Part shown: in pieces, positions 9,729 through 20,500 of the stretch
How the letters are laid out: every line of letters begins with the position of its first letter
Numbering within the stretch: the first letter of the stretch is position 1
NCBI RefSeq assembly: GCF_018383585.1
Contig: NZ_JAHAMK010000009.1
Coordinates: 1 to 64,000, forward strand
DNA: 64,000 bases
From: Microvirga sp. 3-52
Lineage (GTDB): Bacteria > Pseudomonadota > Alphaproteobacteria > Rhizobiales > Beijerinckiaceae
Reading direction: 5' to 3'
Notes under the pieces: generated by a model
What the model was told of the DNA's origin: nothing
Databases searched by the model: none
Seen by the model: the letters and a program-made list of their open reading frames with translations, nothing else
Position numbers and translations under genes: made by a program

Positions 9729-11042
9729 TTACGAGCGAGCCTTCAGCCAGCCCTCGACCGTGCCAACGAGTGACTCGCGGACGGTTTCGTTCTCCACGAA
9801 CTCCAGCGCCTCGCCGAGGAAAGCCTGAACCAGGAGGCTCTCGGCTTCCTTCTTCGGCAGGCCGCGGGCCATGAGGTAGAACAGGAGATCCTCGTCGAGC
9901 TGGCCGCAGGTGGCGCCGTGGGCGCACTGCACGTCATCGGCGAAGATTTCGAGCTCGGGCTTGTTGTTCATGGAGCCGCCCTCCTCGAGGAGGAGCGCCG
10001 CCGACATCATGCGGCCATCGGTCTTCTGGGCATGATGCGGAACGATGATCTTACCCTGGAAGACGCCGGTAGCCTCGTTGTCAATGACGGTCTTGAACAG
10101 CTCGCGGCTCTCGCAATGGGGAGCCGCATGCTCGACCACGAGGGTCGAGTCCCCGTGCTGCGAGCCCTTCAGCATCGTCGCGCCGTTGACGCGCAGGTTC
10201 GTGTTCTCGCCATCGAGGATGGCGAAGACCTGGTGCCTCGAGGTTGCCGAGCCGGCCGTGACGTTGGTGCTGTTGAACACGGCTTCGCCGCCGATCTTGG
10301 CGGCGAGCGTCGACAAGGCGAGCGCCTTGTCACCCTCGGCATTGACGCGCACATGCTGAATGTTGGTACGGTCGCCCGCGATCAGCTCCACAACGTCGTT
10401 CGGTTGATGGTTGGCGCCATCGGTGCTCTCGTGCGTTTCGAGCAGGGTCACGGACGCGCCTTCCTCCACGACAACGAGAATGCGCGTGGCGGTGGCAACG
10501 GCCGAAGCCGCAGCCGTGACAAAGCGCAGATGCACCGGATTCTCGACAGGTCCAGCCACACGGATCATGACGCCATCGGCCATGAAGGACGTGTTGAGCT
10601 GGTAGACCGGATTGTCGTTCGCCCACGGCACAGGGCTCAGCTTCGCAAGCCAGTCGTGACCATTCGCCAGAGCCTCGGCCAGGGGCACGATCTCGACGTT
10701 CTCCGGCAGGGCGCGGAAGTCCACCGCCTCGCGCACGAAGTGGCCATTCACGAACGGCACCTGAAGCGCTTCGACGCCCGCGAGTGCCTTGGCACTTGTC
10801 AGCGCAGCCCTGGCCTCGTCGGTCGTCGGAACGCCTGCGAACGGAGCCACCTCGCGCAGGAGCGCCCGCAGATCGGTATACTTGAACTCCTCGACCCGGC
10901 GGTGCGGCAGGCCCCGCTGGGTGAACTGCTCGAAGGCTTGAGCCCGCGACTCGCCGTTGCCCGGCAACGCCGTCTTCGCGCTCTCGAATGCCTGCACCAG
11001 CGCGGTTTCCGCCGGCGTCTTCATGAGAGTGACGTCAGCCAT
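9729..11042 (-). CDS. sufD: Fe-S cluster assembly protein SufD
   Basis: A 437-residue SufBD-family protein that pairs with SufB and the SufC ATPase to form the cluster-building scaffold. Family hallmarks are in the C-terminal half: FQGKIIVPHHAQKTDGRM and CAHGATCGQLDEDLLFYL, the latter carrying the conserved His-Gly segment. The ATG at 11042 (MADVTLMKTPAE) lies one base after the sufC stop, implying translational coupling; an upstream extension would lie inside sufC. It is the third of the SufBCD genes in the order B-C-D. Confidence 0.93.
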   Translation of the reverse strand: MADVTLMKTPAETALVQAFESAKTALPGNGESRAQAFEQFTQRGLPHRRVEEFKYTDLRALLREVAPFAGVPTTDEARAALTSAKALAGVEALQVPFVNGHFVREAVDFRALPENVEIVPLAEALANGHDWLAKLSPVPWANDNPVYQLNTSFMADGVMIRVAGPVENPVHLRFVTAAASAVATATRILVVVEEGASVTLLETHESTDGANHQPNDVVELIAGDRTNIQHVRVNAEGDKALALSTLAAKIGGEAVFNSTNVTAGSATSRHQVFAILDGENTNLRVNGATMLKGSQHGDSTLVVEHAAPHCESRELFKTVIDNEATGVFQGKIIVPHHAQKTDGRMMSAALLLEEGGSMNNKPELEIFADDVQCAHGATCGQLDEDLLFYLMARGLPKKEAESLLVQAFLGEALEFVENETVRESLVGTVEGWLKARS

Positions 11043-11043
11043 C

Positions 11044-11796
11044 TTAAGCGGCCTCGCTTTCGCGGTAATCGGCATAGCCGTTCGCCTCGAGCTCGAGGGC
11101 AAGCTCCTTGCCGCCCGACTTCACGATGCGACCGCTATGCATCACGTGCACCGTGTCCGGCACAATGTGGTTCAGAAGGCGCTGGTAGTGCGTGATGACG
11201 AGGAAAGCGCGGTCTGGCGAGCGCAGGGCGTTCACGCCCTCGGACACGATGCGCAGGGCGTCGATGTCAAGGCCGGAGTCGGTCTCGTCCAGGATGCAGA
11301 AGGATGGCTGGAGCAGCGCCATCTGCAGGATTTCCATGCGCTTCTTCTCACCGCCAGAGAAGCCGACGTTGAGGGCACGCTTGAGCATGTCCTTCGGGAT
11401 CTCAAGCTGGGTGGCTACAGAGTTCACGCGCTTGATGAAGTCCGGCGTGGTGAGCTCCGCTTCGCCGCGCGCCTTGCGCTGAGCGTTGAGAGTGGCTTTC
11501 AGGAAGGTCATCGAGGCGACGCCGGGGATCTCAAGCGGATACTGGAAGGCCAGGAACACGCCGGCGGCGGCGCGCTGATCCGGCTCCATCTCCAGCAGGT
11601 TCTCGCCGTCGAGCAGGATCTCGCCGTCGAGGACCTCATAGTCCTCCTTGCCGGCGATCACATAGGACAGGGTCGACTTGCCCGATCCGTTCGGGCCCAT
11701 GATGGCAGCCACTTCACCCTTGTTCACGGTGAGATTGAGGCCGTTGAGAATGCGCTTGTCCTCGATCTGGACGACCAGGTTCTTGATTTCGAGCAT
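11044..11796 (-). CDS. sufC: SufC ABC-type ATPase of the Fe-S scaffold
   Basis: A 250-residue soluble ABC ATPase. It has Walker [11 protein letters not shown] (near residues 33-42), a Q-loop, signature FSGGEKKR preceded by LNVG, and Walker [11 protein letters not shown] with the SufC-typical D-SGLD ending. It energises the SufBCD complex and has no membrane partner. The start ATG at 11796 ([10 protein letters not shown]) is unambiguous. It lies between sufB (117-bp gap with repeat DNA) and sufD (1-bp gap). Confidence 0.95.
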   Translation of the reverse strand: MLEIKNLVVQIEDKRILNGLNLTVNKGEVAAIMGPNGSGKSTLSYVIAGKEDYEVLDGEILLDGENLLEMEPDQRAAAGVFLAFQYPLEIPGVASMTFLKATLNAQRKARGEAELTTPDFIKRVNSVATQLEIPKDMLKRALNVGFSGGEKKRMEILQMALLQPSFCILDETDSGLDIDALRIVSEGVNALRSPDRAFLVITHYQRLLNHIVPDTVHVMHSGRIVKSGGKELALELEANGYADYRESEAA

Positions 11797-11820
11797 CTGA
11801 ATATTCCGTTGTTCTAGGCG

Positions 11821-11906
11821 TGGATGGTTGGATCAAGTCCGACCATGACGGGCTTCGAAGCTTTTCTCGCCATGCCCGGGCTTGTCCCGGGTACCCACGT
11901 GTTGTT
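11821..11906. repeat. Diverged palindromic repeat in the sufB-sufC gap
   Basis: Contains GGTTGGATCAAGTCCGACCATGACG, a decayed form of the GGCCGGGACAAGCCCGGCCATGAC hairpin arm. An intact hairpin, CCCGGG-CTTGT-CCCGGG, follows near 11877-11893. It belongs by sequence and architecture to the same family as the copy at 9632-9720. Confidence 0.55.
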
Positions 11907-11913
11907 TCCTGAA

Positions 11914-13386
11914 TTAACCGACTGAGCCTTCGAGCGAGATCGAGATCAGCTTCTGCGCCTCGACTGCGAACTCCATGGGGAGCTGCTGCAGCACGTCCTT
12001 CACGAAGCCGTTCACGATGAGCGCCGTCGCCTCTTCATCCGAGAGGCCGCGCTGCTGGCAGTAGAACATCTGATCTTCCGAGATCTTCGATGTGGTTGCC
12101 TCGTGCTCGAACACCGCGGTCGCGTTCTTCGACTCGATGTAAGGCACGGTATGCGCCCCGCACTGGTTTCCGATCAGGAGCGAGTCGCAGTTCGTGAAGT
12201 TGCGCGCGCCGGTCGCCTTGCGGTGAGCCGAGACGAGACCGCGATAGGTGTTCTCGGACCTGCCGGCCGCGATGCCCTTCGAGATGATCCGGCTCGTGGT
12301 GTTCTTGCCGAGATGGATCATCTTGGTGCCGGAATCGACCTGCTGCATGCCGTTCGACACGGCAATCGAGTAGAATTCGCCGCGCGAGTTGTCGCCGCGC
12401 AGGATGCACGACGGGTATTTCCAGGTGATGGCGGAGCCGGTCTCGACCTGTGTCCACGTGATGACCGAGTTCTTGCCCCTGCAATCGCCGCGCTTGGTGA
12501 CGAAGTTGTAGATGCCGCCCCGGCCCTCGGCGTCACCCGGATACCAGTTCTGGACCGTGGAATACTTGATCTCGGCATCGTCGAGCGCGATCAGCTCGAC
12601 CACGGCGGCATGGAGCTGGTTCTCGTCGCGCTTCGGGGCCGTGCAGCCCTCGAGATACGAGACGTACGATCCCTTGTCCGCGATGATCAGGGTGCGCTCG
12701 AACTGACCCGTGTTCTTCTCGTTGATGCGGAAGTAGGTGGACAGCTCCATCGGGCAGCGCACGCCCGGCGGGATGTAGACGAACGAGCCGTCGGTGAACA
12801 CGGCCGAGTTCAGGGTGGCGAAGAAGTTGTCAGTTACTGGCACCACCGAGCCGAGATACTGGCGCACGAGGTCCGGATATTCCCGGATTGCCTCGGAGAT
12901 CGGCATGAAGATCACACCGGCCTTGGCCAGCTCTGCCTTGAAGGTCGTGGCGACCGATACGGAATCGAAGACCGCATCCACGGCGACCCGTCGCTCGGGC
13001 TCGACGCCGGCCAGGATCTCCTGCTCGCGCAGCGGGATACCGAGCTTCTCGTAGGTCCTGAGAATTTCCGGATCGACCTCGTCGAGGGACTTGGGCGACG
13101 GGTTCTTCTTCGGCGCAGCATAGTAGTAGATGTCGTTGTAGTCGATCTTGTCGTACGACACACGTGCCCAGTTCGGCTCCTTCATGGTGAGCCAGCGCTT
13201 GTAGGCATCGAGGCGCCACTGGAGCATCCACTCCGGCTCGCCCTTCTTGCCAGAGATGAAGCGGATGACATCCTCGGAGAGGCCCTTCGGGGCCTTCTCC
13301 ATTTCGACTTCGGTCTCGAAGCCGTACTTATACTGATCGACGTCGATCAAACGGACCTGATCGATCGTTTCCTGCACTGCAGGCAT
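11914..13386 (-). CDS. sufB: Fe-S cluster assembly protein SufB
   Basis: A 490-residue SufB scaffold subunit. Recognisable blocks are [32 protein letters not shown] with the conserved Cys, [19 protein letters not shown], a [16 protein letters not shown] block, and the C-terminal [13 protein letters not shown] and [15 protein letters not shown]. It assembles 4Fe-4S clusters with SufC and SufD. The ATG at 13386 ([10 protein letters not shown]) is the only sensible start. It is the second gene of the operon, 70 bp behind the NifS-like desulfurase gene. Confidence 0.95.
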   Translation of the reverse strand: MPAVQETIDQVRLIDVDQYKYGFETEVEMEKAPKGLSEDVIRFISGKKGEPEWMLQWRLDAYKRWLTMKEPNWARVSYDKIDYNDIYYYAAPKKNPSPKSLDEVDPEILRTYEKLGIPLREQEILAGVEPERRVAVDAVFDSVSVATTFKAELAKAGVIFMPISEAIREYPDLVRQYLGSVVPVTDNFFATLNSAVFTDGSFVYIPPGVRCPMELSTYFRINEKNTGQFERTLIIADKGSYVSYLEGCTAPKRDENQLHAAVVELIALDDAEIKYSTVQNWYPGDAEGRGGIYNFVTKRGDCRGKNSVITWTQVETGSAITWKYPSCILRGDNSRGEFYSIAVSNGMQQVDSGTKMIHLGKNTTSRIISKGIAAGRSENTYRGLVSAHRKATGARNFTNCDSLLIGNQCGAHTVPYIESKNATAVFEHEATTSKISEDQMFYCQQRGLSDEEATALIVNGFVKDVLQQLPMEFAVEAQKLISISLEGSVG

Positions 13387-13456
13387 CTGTCTCTCCCACC
13401 GCTCACGGCTTCAAGGGCCGCGGGTTGATGACTCTGGAATACGACGCAAGGCCTTC

Positions 13457-14629
13457 TCAGGCCGCGCTCGCCTTCCGCTTATATAAGGTGCCGACAACCC
13501 TTTCGCACGCCTCCGCGAAGCGGATCACGTCCTCATGAGTGGTCGACCACCCTAAACTCACACGCAAAGCGCCCTCAGCAAGGGCGGGCTCCACGCCCAT
13601 GGCGTCGAGCACATGCGATCGCTTGACCTTCCCGGACGAGCATGCCGAACCGGATGACAGGGCCACGCCTGCCAGATCGAAGGCGATCAATGCCGTCTCG
13701 GCCTTGAGGCCGGGTATGGCAAAGGCGAAAGTATTAGGCAACCGCTCAGCAGCGGAAGCCACAACAAGTGCATCGGGCACAATCCGGCGGACCTGCGCCT
13801 CAGCCTCGGCTCTCAAAGCCCCGAGCCGCCCGGCTTCCTGCGCCAGGTTCGCAAGGGCCAACTCGGCCGCAGCGCCGAAGCCCGCGATGGCCGCCACATT
13901 CTCGGTGCCGGCTCTGAAACCCTTCTCCTGGCCACCACCCCGGATCAGCTTCTCGGCGATCCCGAACTGGTCGGAGGCCAGAACCACAGCCCCGATCCCC
14001 TTCGGTCCCCCGAACTTGTGGGCGGAGAGCGTCAGCACATCGACGCCAAGCTCGGCTATGTCGACCGGGATCTTGCCGGCCGCCTGAACCGCATCGGTGT
14101 GGACCAATCCGCCATACTCATGAGCCAGCCGGGCGGCCTCGGCCACCGGCTGCAGTACGCCGGTCTCGTTGTTGGCAAGCTGGACCGAGACCAGAACCCG
14201 CTCATCCCCCGCCTTCTCCAAGTGGGCCCTGAGCCAGGCAAGATCAAGGATTCCGCGACTGCCGACAGGAATGACCTCGACGGCATCGGAAGCAAAGCGA
14301 TGGCCGTTGAGGACACACGGGTGCTCCACGGCCCCGACCAGAAGCTTTGTCGCTCCCGAATCTCCTAGACGACGGAAGCTTGGCGACAAAACAAGGTTAG
14401 CGGCTTCGGTCCCACCGCTCGTGAAGACGACGTTCTTCGCCCTGGCCCCAACGAGGCGGGCTACTTTTTCCCGGGCATTCTCGATCTCTGCCCGCGCGGC
14501 GCGACCCTCGGCATGGACGGACGAGGCATTTCCGGGAAGCTGGAGAGCGCGCAGCACGACCTCTGCAACCTCCGTCCGTAGGGGCGAGGTCGCGTTATGG
14601 TCGAGATATATGCGCTGGCCAGGAGCCAT
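13457..14629 (-). CDS. Cysteine desulfurase, NifS/IscS-like (group I), first gene of the suf operon
   Basis: A 390-residue PLP enzyme. IYLDHNATSPL marks the N terminus, GGTEAANLVL the cofactor region, SAHKFGGPKGIG the PLP lysine, and LSSGSACSSGKVKRSHVL the active-site cysteine loop. Together with SufS this operon encodes two desulfurases of different groups, usual for rhizobial suf loci. I chose the ATG at 14629 (MAPGQRIYLDHN); the frame is open for 37 more codons upstream without family similarity. Its promoter region holds the Irr-box-like palindrome at 14758. Confidence 0.9.
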   Translation of the reverse strand: MAPGQRIYLDHNATSPLRTEVAEVVLRALQLPGNASSVHAEGRAARAEIENAREKVARLVGARAKNVVFTSGGTEAANLVLSPSFRRLGDSGATKLLVGAVEHPCVLNGHRFASDAVEVIPVGSRGILDLAWLRAHLEKAGDERVLVSVQLANNETGVLQPVAEAARLAHEYGGLVHTDAVQAAGKIPVDIAELGVDVLTLSAHKFGGPKGIGAVVLASDQFGIAEKLIRGGGQEKGFRAGTENVAAIAGFGAAAELALANLAQEAGRLGALRAEAEAQVRRIVPDALVVASAAERLPNTFAFAIPGLKAETALIAFDLAGVALSSGSACSSGKVKRSHVLDAMGVEPALAEGALRVSLGWSTTHEDVIRFAEACERVVGTLYKRKASAA

Positions 14630-14757
14630 AGCTGCTTGGAGCCTCACGAAATTCTTGCAACCGACCCTGGTTGCCGTGCTAAAGCACCGCAACCACATCT
14701 GTCCCGTGTTTCTCCCGATGCCCGTCATCGCGCGGATCAATGAAACAATGGAACATT

Positions 14758-14772
14758 TTAGAATAGTTCTAA
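14758..14772. promoter_or_regulatory. Irr-box (iron control element)-like palindrome before the suf operon
   Basis: TTAGAA-TAG-TTCTAA is a perfect 6+6 inverted repeat with a 3-base centre. It matches the core I recall for the Rhizobiales Irr/ICE motif (TTAGAA N3 TTCTAA). It lies 129 bp before the first suf operon gene and 90 bp before the divergent hydrolase gene, a position suited to iron-responsive control of suf. The match is from memory of the motif, not from a scan. Confidence 0.6.
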
Positions 14773-14861
14773 GGGTTCTTTTATGAGGAACCGCGGCCTG
14801 GAGTCAAGGTCGCCCACAGTTTCCCCCTTCGGATGGAGGGGCGATCAAGAGGTTCGCGTAT

Positions 14862-15518
14862 ATGCCTGAAGTCATCTTCACGGGTCCTGCCGGTCGCATC
14901 GAGGGACGCTACCAGCCTGCCAAGGAAAAGGGCGCCCCCATCGCCATCATCCTGCACCCGCACCCGCAATTCGGCGGGACGATGAACAACCAGATCGTCT
15001 ATAATCTGTACTACGATTTCGCGAAGCGCGGCTTCTCGGTCCTTCGGTTCAACTTCCGCGGCGTCGGCCGCAGCCAAGGCGCTTTCGACCACGGCCAGGG
15101 CGAGCTCTCGGATGCGGCCGCGGCCCTCGACTGGGCGCAGGCCATGAACCCGGACGCCCGCGCCTGCTGGATTGCCGGGGTGTCTTTCGGCGCCTGGATC
15201 GGCATGCAGCTCCTCATGCGCCGTCCGGAAATCGAAGGCTTCATTTCGATTGCCGCCATGGCCAACCGCTACGACTTCTCCTTCCTCGCCCCCTGCCCGT
15301 CCTCCGGCCTCTTCGTGCACGGCTCGGAGGACCGGGTGGCTCCGGTCAAGGACGTGGTCAGCGTGATCGAGAAGGTGAAGACCCAGAAGGGCGTGAAGCT
15401 CGAGCACGCCGTGATCGACGGCGCCAACCACTTCTTCGACGGCCGGGTCGACGAGCTCATGGTCGCCGTGGACGAGTATCTCGACAAGCGCCTGGGAACG
15501 GCCGAAGAGGCGGCTTGA
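14862..15518 (+). CDS. Alpha/beta hydrolase of the COG2945 type
   Basis: A 218-residue alpha/beta hydrolase with the subgroup's hallmarks: LHPHPQFGGTMNNQIVY near residue 30, FNFRGVGRSQGAFD, and a nucleophile elbow GVSFGAWI. The Asp is in VHGSEDRVAP and the His in GANHFFDGR. It is cytosolic, and the substrate is not known for this group. It is transcribed divergently from the suf operon, with the Irr-like box between them, so iron-linked control is possible. A perfectly placed ATG (MPEVIFTGPAGR) follows a GAGG-type site. Confidence 0.87.
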   Translation: MPEVIFTGPAGRIEGRYQPAKEKGAPIAIILHPHPQFGGTMNNQIVYNLYYDFAKRGFSVLRFNFRGVGRSQGAFDHGQGELSDAAAALDWAQAMNPDARACWIAGVSFGAWIGMQLLMRRPEIEGFISIAAMANRYDFSFLAPCPSSGLFVHGSEDRVAPVKDVVSVIEKVKTQKGVKLEHAVIDGANHFFDGRVDELMVAVDEYLDKRLGTAEEAA

Positions 15519-15539
15519 GCCGATCCCAACACGATGGGT

Positions 15540-16000
15540 TCAATGGGCAGGCCTCGAGTTCGCCCATTGCTTTTGATTGTACCGTTCTCTGCGGCAAGCC
15601 GCGTAGAACGACCACGCTACGTCGAGGCTCACACGACGAAGGAGGTTCGCGGCGCTGAGCGCCGTACCTGCAGTCACGGCGGCGAACTTGATCGCCGTCA
15701 CGCCGCCCGAGCTATCCACGTCGTAGAACAGCTCGCCGGTGCCGCCGCCATTGTCGATGCCGGTCAGGCTGTCGTCGAAGTTCGTGCCGTGCACGACTTC
15801 GATGTTGCGGATCGTATCCCAGGCCGCGGCCCCGCCATGGGCGTTGCTGGTCAGGTCGACCACTATGCCGCGGGTCGCACGCTCTTAGGACAGGACGTCC
15901 CAGCCGTCCATGACGTCGCCGCCGTCAAGCCAGTCGTTGCCGCTTCCACCCAATAGCGTGTCGTTGCCGGCGCCACCGTTGAGGAATTGTTCCCTGTGCC
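15540..16000 (-). pseudogene. Remnant of an RTX (hemolysin-type calcium-binding) secreted protein gene
   Basis: On the minus strand, 15984-15920 reads NGGAGNDTLLGGSGNDWLDGG, tandem RTX nonapeptides. An in-frame TAA at 15885-15887 falls where relatives have tyrosine (DVLS-stop-ERATRG). The same frame then continues with VVDLTSNAHGG, WDTIRNIEVVHGTNFDDSLTG and GTGELFYDVDSSGG, the usual RTX C-terminal blocks. Just upstream, GTGNN is in a different frame from FLNGG, consistent with loss of one T near 15986. The end beyond AANLL is not family-like. At least two disabling lesions, with no start region or catalytic domain. Confidence 0.75.
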
Positions 16001-16057
16001 CCATGACCAAATCTCGACCATGAGGGAACTCTTCCGTTCGACAAACAGAGGCAGCAC

Positions 16058-16240
16058 GTGCAGCCTACATTACGCAATTGTAACAATATCACTTACCTCT
16101 GAACTCTCTCTGTCAAGCTTCCCGCTCGTGGAAACTTCTTCACGACACGCAATCTGACATTGTGTCTGAAGAGGATGAAATGAGCGCACGAACCTGCTAC
16201 AGGCTTCGGCATCTGTGATCGAGTTAAGACGAGAGAAGCG
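16058..16240. other. Non-coding gap upstream of tyrS
   Basis: AT-richer than its neighbours and presumably holding the tyrS promoter. A minus-strand reading frame antisense to tyrS extends into it but shows no protein signature. No convincing hairpin or T-box-like structure was seen. Confidence 0.4.
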
Positions 16241-17503
16241 ATGAGCGCGCCGAAGTCCGAATTTCTGAAGGTCCTGACCGAGCGGGGCTTCATTCATCAG
16301 ACCTCGGATTTCGAGGGCGTCGATACTGCGGCCCTCGAACGGCGCCTGACGACGTATGTAGGTTACGACTGCACAGGCCCCTCGCTGCACGTAGGACACC
16401 TGCTCTCGATCATGATGCTGCACTGGCTGCAGAAGACGGGCGCCGGCAAGCCGATCACGCTCATGGGCGGCGGGACGACCCGGGTGGGCGATCCATCCGG
16501 TAAGGACGAGAGCCGCAAGCTCCTGACCATCGATCAGATCGAGGCCAACAAGGAAAGCATCAGGACGGTCTTCTCGCGCTTCATCAGCTTCGGAGAAGGC
16601 AAGTCCGATGCGATGATGGCCGACAATGCCGAGTGGCTGACCAAACTCAACTACATCGAATTCCTGCGCGACGTGGGCCGACACTTCTCGGTCAACCGCA
16701 TGTTGTCCTTCGACAGCGTGAAGCTGCGCCTCGACCGGGAGCACGAACTGTCGTTCCTGGAATTCAACTACATGATTCTCCAGGCCTACGACTTCGTGGA
16801 GCTCAACAGGCGCTACGGCTGCGTGCTGCAGATGGGCGGCTCGGACCAATGGGGCAACATCGTCAACGGGATCGATCTCGGCCGCCGCCTCGGCACGCCG
16901 CAGCTCTACGCCGTCACCTGCCCGCTCCTGACCACTGCTTCCGGCGCCAAGATGGGCAAGACCGCCTCCGGGGCCGTCTGGCTCAACGCCGACATGCTGA
17001 GCCCGTACGATTACTGGCAGTTCTGGCGCAACACCGAGGATGCGGATGTCGCCCGCTTCCTGAAGCTCTTCACCATTCTGCCCATGGACGAGATCGCACG
17101 GCTCGAAGCGCTTCAGGGTGCCGAGATCAACGAAGCCAAGAAGGTTCTCGCAACGGAAGCAACCGCCCTCCTCCATGGCCGCGAGGCCGCGGAACTGGCG
17201 GCAGAGACCGCTCGCAAGACCTTTGAGCAGGGAGCCCTGGCGGAAAGCCTGCCGACCGTCGAGATCGCGACGGATGTCCTCAAAGGAGGTCTCGGCATCC
17301 TGGCAGCCTTCGGGCCCGATTACGCCAAGCTCGTACCGTCATCGAGCGAGGCGCGCCGGCAGGTGAAGAGCGGCGGCCTCAAGGTAAACGACCAGACCGT
17401 CTCGGACGAGCGAGGCACCTTGAACCTGTCCGACGTTACGGCCGAGGGCGTGATCAAGCTGTCCTTCGGCAAGAAGAAGCACGTGCTCCTGCGAGCCGTC
17501 TAA
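16241..17503 (+). CDS. tyrS: Tyrosyl-tRNA synthetase
   Basis: A 420-residue class I aminoacyl-tRNA synthetase. The HIGH-equivalent is LHVGHLLS (near residues 46-53), tyrosine specificity blocks are [14 protein letters not shown] and [23 protein letters not shown] is present, and the KMSKS-equivalent is KMGKT near residue 237. A C-terminal S4 RNA-binding domain ([14 protein letters not shown]...) covers about 350-415. It charges tRNA-Tyr. Its stop lies 4 bp from the convergent AsmA-like gene. Confidence 0.96.
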   Translation: MSAPKSEFLKVLTERGFIHQTSDFEGVDTAALERRLTTYVGYDCTGPSLHVGHLLSIMMLHWLQKTGAGKPITLMGGGTTRVGDPSGKDESRKLLTIDQIEANKESIRTVFSRFISFGEGKSDAMMADNAEWLTKLNYIEFLRDVGRHFSVNRMLSFDSVKLRLDREHELSFLEFNYMILQAYDFVELNRRYGCVLQMGGSDQWGNIVNGIDLGRRLGTPQLYAVTCPLLTTASGAKMGKTASGAVWLNADMLSPYDYWQFWRNTEDADVARFLKLFTILPMDEIARLEALQGAEINEAKKVLATEATALLHGREAAELAAETARKTFEQGALAESLPTVEIATDVLKGGLGILAAFGPDYAKLVPSSSEARRQVKSGGLKVNDQTVSDERGTLNLSDVTAEGVIKLSFGKKKHVLLRAV

Positions 17504-17507
17504 AGGC

Positions 17508-20500
17508 TTAACGTTCCGGAACCGTCGGCAGCGATCCTGTCTGCGGTTCCGCTCCGGCTCCCACACCGAAGAGCTTGCGCAGGAAGCCGGGGGCGACGGC
17601 CGAGAGCGGATTGACCGTCAGCGACGGCGAACTCGCCGGACCATTGAGCCGGAAATTGACGGCGAACAGCCCCTCATACTGGCTTCCGCCCAAAAGCGGC
17701 CCGAAGAGCGGCACCTGGGCGAACACATTGTTGAGTCCATAGGCCGGAACGAAGGTGCCCGTGATGTCGAGCCGGTCGCGGGCGTAATCGATGAAGCCGC
17801 CCAGTGTGAACCCGATCTGGTTGCCCCAAATCGCAGCATCCTTGAAATCGAGCCGACCGGCGTTGCGGGTGAATTCGAGACGGGCCTTGGCGAACTGCAC
17901 CTCGTTCACGTCCACGCGGACGGCTTGCGGATTGCCGGCCTTGTCCTGCCCGGCAATGATCTGCGTCTGTGTCGGGATGATCCGGCGAAGGGCCGGCTCG
18001 TTGACCAGAGCGAACGAGCGCAGGATGACATGCCCGGCCTGCGGGCCGTCTCCCGTCGCGAGCTGAAGAATGAGATCTCCACCGGACATCCGCCTGTAGA
18101 CATCGGTGAAGCGCAGCAGCGCGCCGGCATCCTCCGCCTGCAGGATCACCACTGGACCACCGGCATCCGGCAGGGTCCGCCCGACGATGTCCGTCGCACC
18201 GAGCCGCCCCTTCATGTCGAGCTGACGAAGGTTGTCCTTGCGCACGGAGGCTTTGATCACGGCGTTGGTGATTGCCTCCTCGTTGTAGCCCGTAAGGATG
18301 TTGAGGCTCAGGTCGAGATCAAAATCCTTGGCGTCCTTCTGCGAAGGCGCATTTCGTCCGGAAGCGGAGGAGCCTGCGCCACCCTTCACGAAGGGTCGGG
18401 CATCGCCCACATTGCCGCGGATCGCGACCTTGTAGACGTTGCTGGCGCGCTCGATCTGGGCCAGCATGTCGTCGCCGGGCGAAAGCTTGAAGGTCGAGAG
18501 TTCGGCCTTCTCCAGGCTTCCCTCACTCGAGAGCGTCGCATTGCCCTTCAGCTGCACGCTGCCGCTGTCGAGCTGCAGATCACGGATCTCGTGGGACGGC
18601 CCTTCGACCATGGTGAAGGTCAGCTTTCCGGGCCGTCCGACCGGCTTCACCCAGCCGGGGATCAGCTGATCCACGCCGGCCTTGGCAAGATCCGCTTCGA
18701 CCAGGATGTTCGACGGGGCCGATGCGCCGAGAGGAAGGCTCGCCTTGAGTCCGATCGTTCCCGTAAGCTGGGTGCCGAAGGACAGCCCCCGCCGGCTGCG
18801 CGCCGCCTCATCGAGGAAGAACGCGACGCTCGCCTGCCCGCCCTGCTTGTTCTTGTGCAGATCGATGGCGGCCGGGTTTCCTGCGAGCTTGCCGTCGCCT
18901 TTCACGACGAGATCGCCCCGGTCGTAAGCAATCGCCAGATCGGCCCCTTCCAGACGGTCCTTGCCGAAGAACTTGTCGACGCCAAAATCATTGACCGTTC
19001 CGCTCACTCTGAGAGGCAGGTCGGCGAAGGCCGGGATGTCATGGACGGCAAGGCCTATGCCGACGCGCAGATCGGTCTTCCCCTTCATCGTGGCGGGATC
19101 GATATTGAACCCGGCGATTTCCTTGATGCGCGGTTCCAGCAGCAGGGCGCCCAATCCGTCGGCACCGCCGGTGAGGCGAAAATCGATGCGGGCCAACGCA
19201 TTGTCATCCCAATAATTGTCCAGGATGAACGCGCCGTCGGAGGCGTCCAGGGAGCGGTTGTCCGCCATCTGGACCAGACCCGTCGACGCACGCACGCCGA
19301 CCTTCTTGCCCGTTACGTGACCGTTCACGTTCATCCCCGAGATCGGCGGAAGGCCGTCCGCTACCTGGAGGACGCCGTCGGAAATGGCGAAATCGATCTT
19401 CAGGGACTCATCGGGGGTCGGACCACCCGTCACCGCCTTTGCGATATCCTCGCCGGACATAGCCACCTTGAGATCGATGGAATCCAGCGTGCCCGCCTTC
19501 AGGTTGGACACGAGGAATTTGCGGACCGGAGGAGCGACCGCCTCAGGCCAGATCCGCAGGGCGGAGCGGATATTCGTCTTCTCCGCACGGACGTTCAGAT
19601 TCAGGGCCTTCGGATCTGCAGAGGCTCCGAGAAGGCCGCTGATGCGGGCCGACAGCTCAGGCCCTTTCAGCGTGACGCTGTTGATCGTGACACCGTCCGG
19701 GCCGGACAGATCGGCGGCGAACTCGCTGACTTGAAGAGGACGGTCTCCCGCTGCCGCACCGGACCACACGATATCGCGGCCGCCGAGGAACAAACGCCAA
19801 GGCTTGTCCGCCATGGGAGTCGCGAGGCGCCCCTGCAGGCGCAGGTTCGTGTTCCCGCCCTGCAGGCCGAGTTCCTGGAGTTCGAGAGCCTTCTCGGCCT
19901 CGACCCATTGTGCCTCGATCGTTGCGCGCTCCACCGGGAATGGCGACGTATCCTTGTCCTCGATCTGGAACGTGCCGGCATTGCTCGCGAGCCGTGTCTT
20001 CAGCTCCGCGATGCGACCATCCGCATAGGCGATGTCGAACCGTCCGGAGAATTCGAGATCCGTGGCCGCCGGCAGATCGGAAGCCCCTGCGAGGAGAAGG
20101 ATGTCCTTGATCGGCACTTCGTTCGCGACCACGCCGGCCCGATAGGCGCCATTTCCGTCCGCAACGGCATCGCCGTTGAGTCGCCAGGGTCCCTGATCCC
20201 CTTCGACCGTGGCGGCAAACTGCCGGCCGCCGTTCTCCGTCCAGTCGAAGGCGGCATCCACCCGTTGGAACCTGGCCCTTTCGCGACCATCCGCATCGAC
20301 GAAGACGAGGCGCGCATTGGTCAGCTCCGCTTGGCCGAGCGAGTTGAGAACGCTTCCAGGGCCGACGATGAGTTCCAGCAGCGACCCGACGACGCCCGAC
20401 ACGGGCGAGGGCCCGTTGGCATCGAGAGCCAGCGACGCTGCAGCTTCCCGGGACGGCTCCGGTGCAACGGGAGCAGGTAACGCGCCCGGCTCGGACTCCG

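Noticed and set aside
17925-20480. 851-codon open frame on the plus strand opposite the AsmA-like gene
   Set aside because: It is a frame-shadow caused by GC-rich codons of the real minus-strand gene; no ribosome site, no domain.
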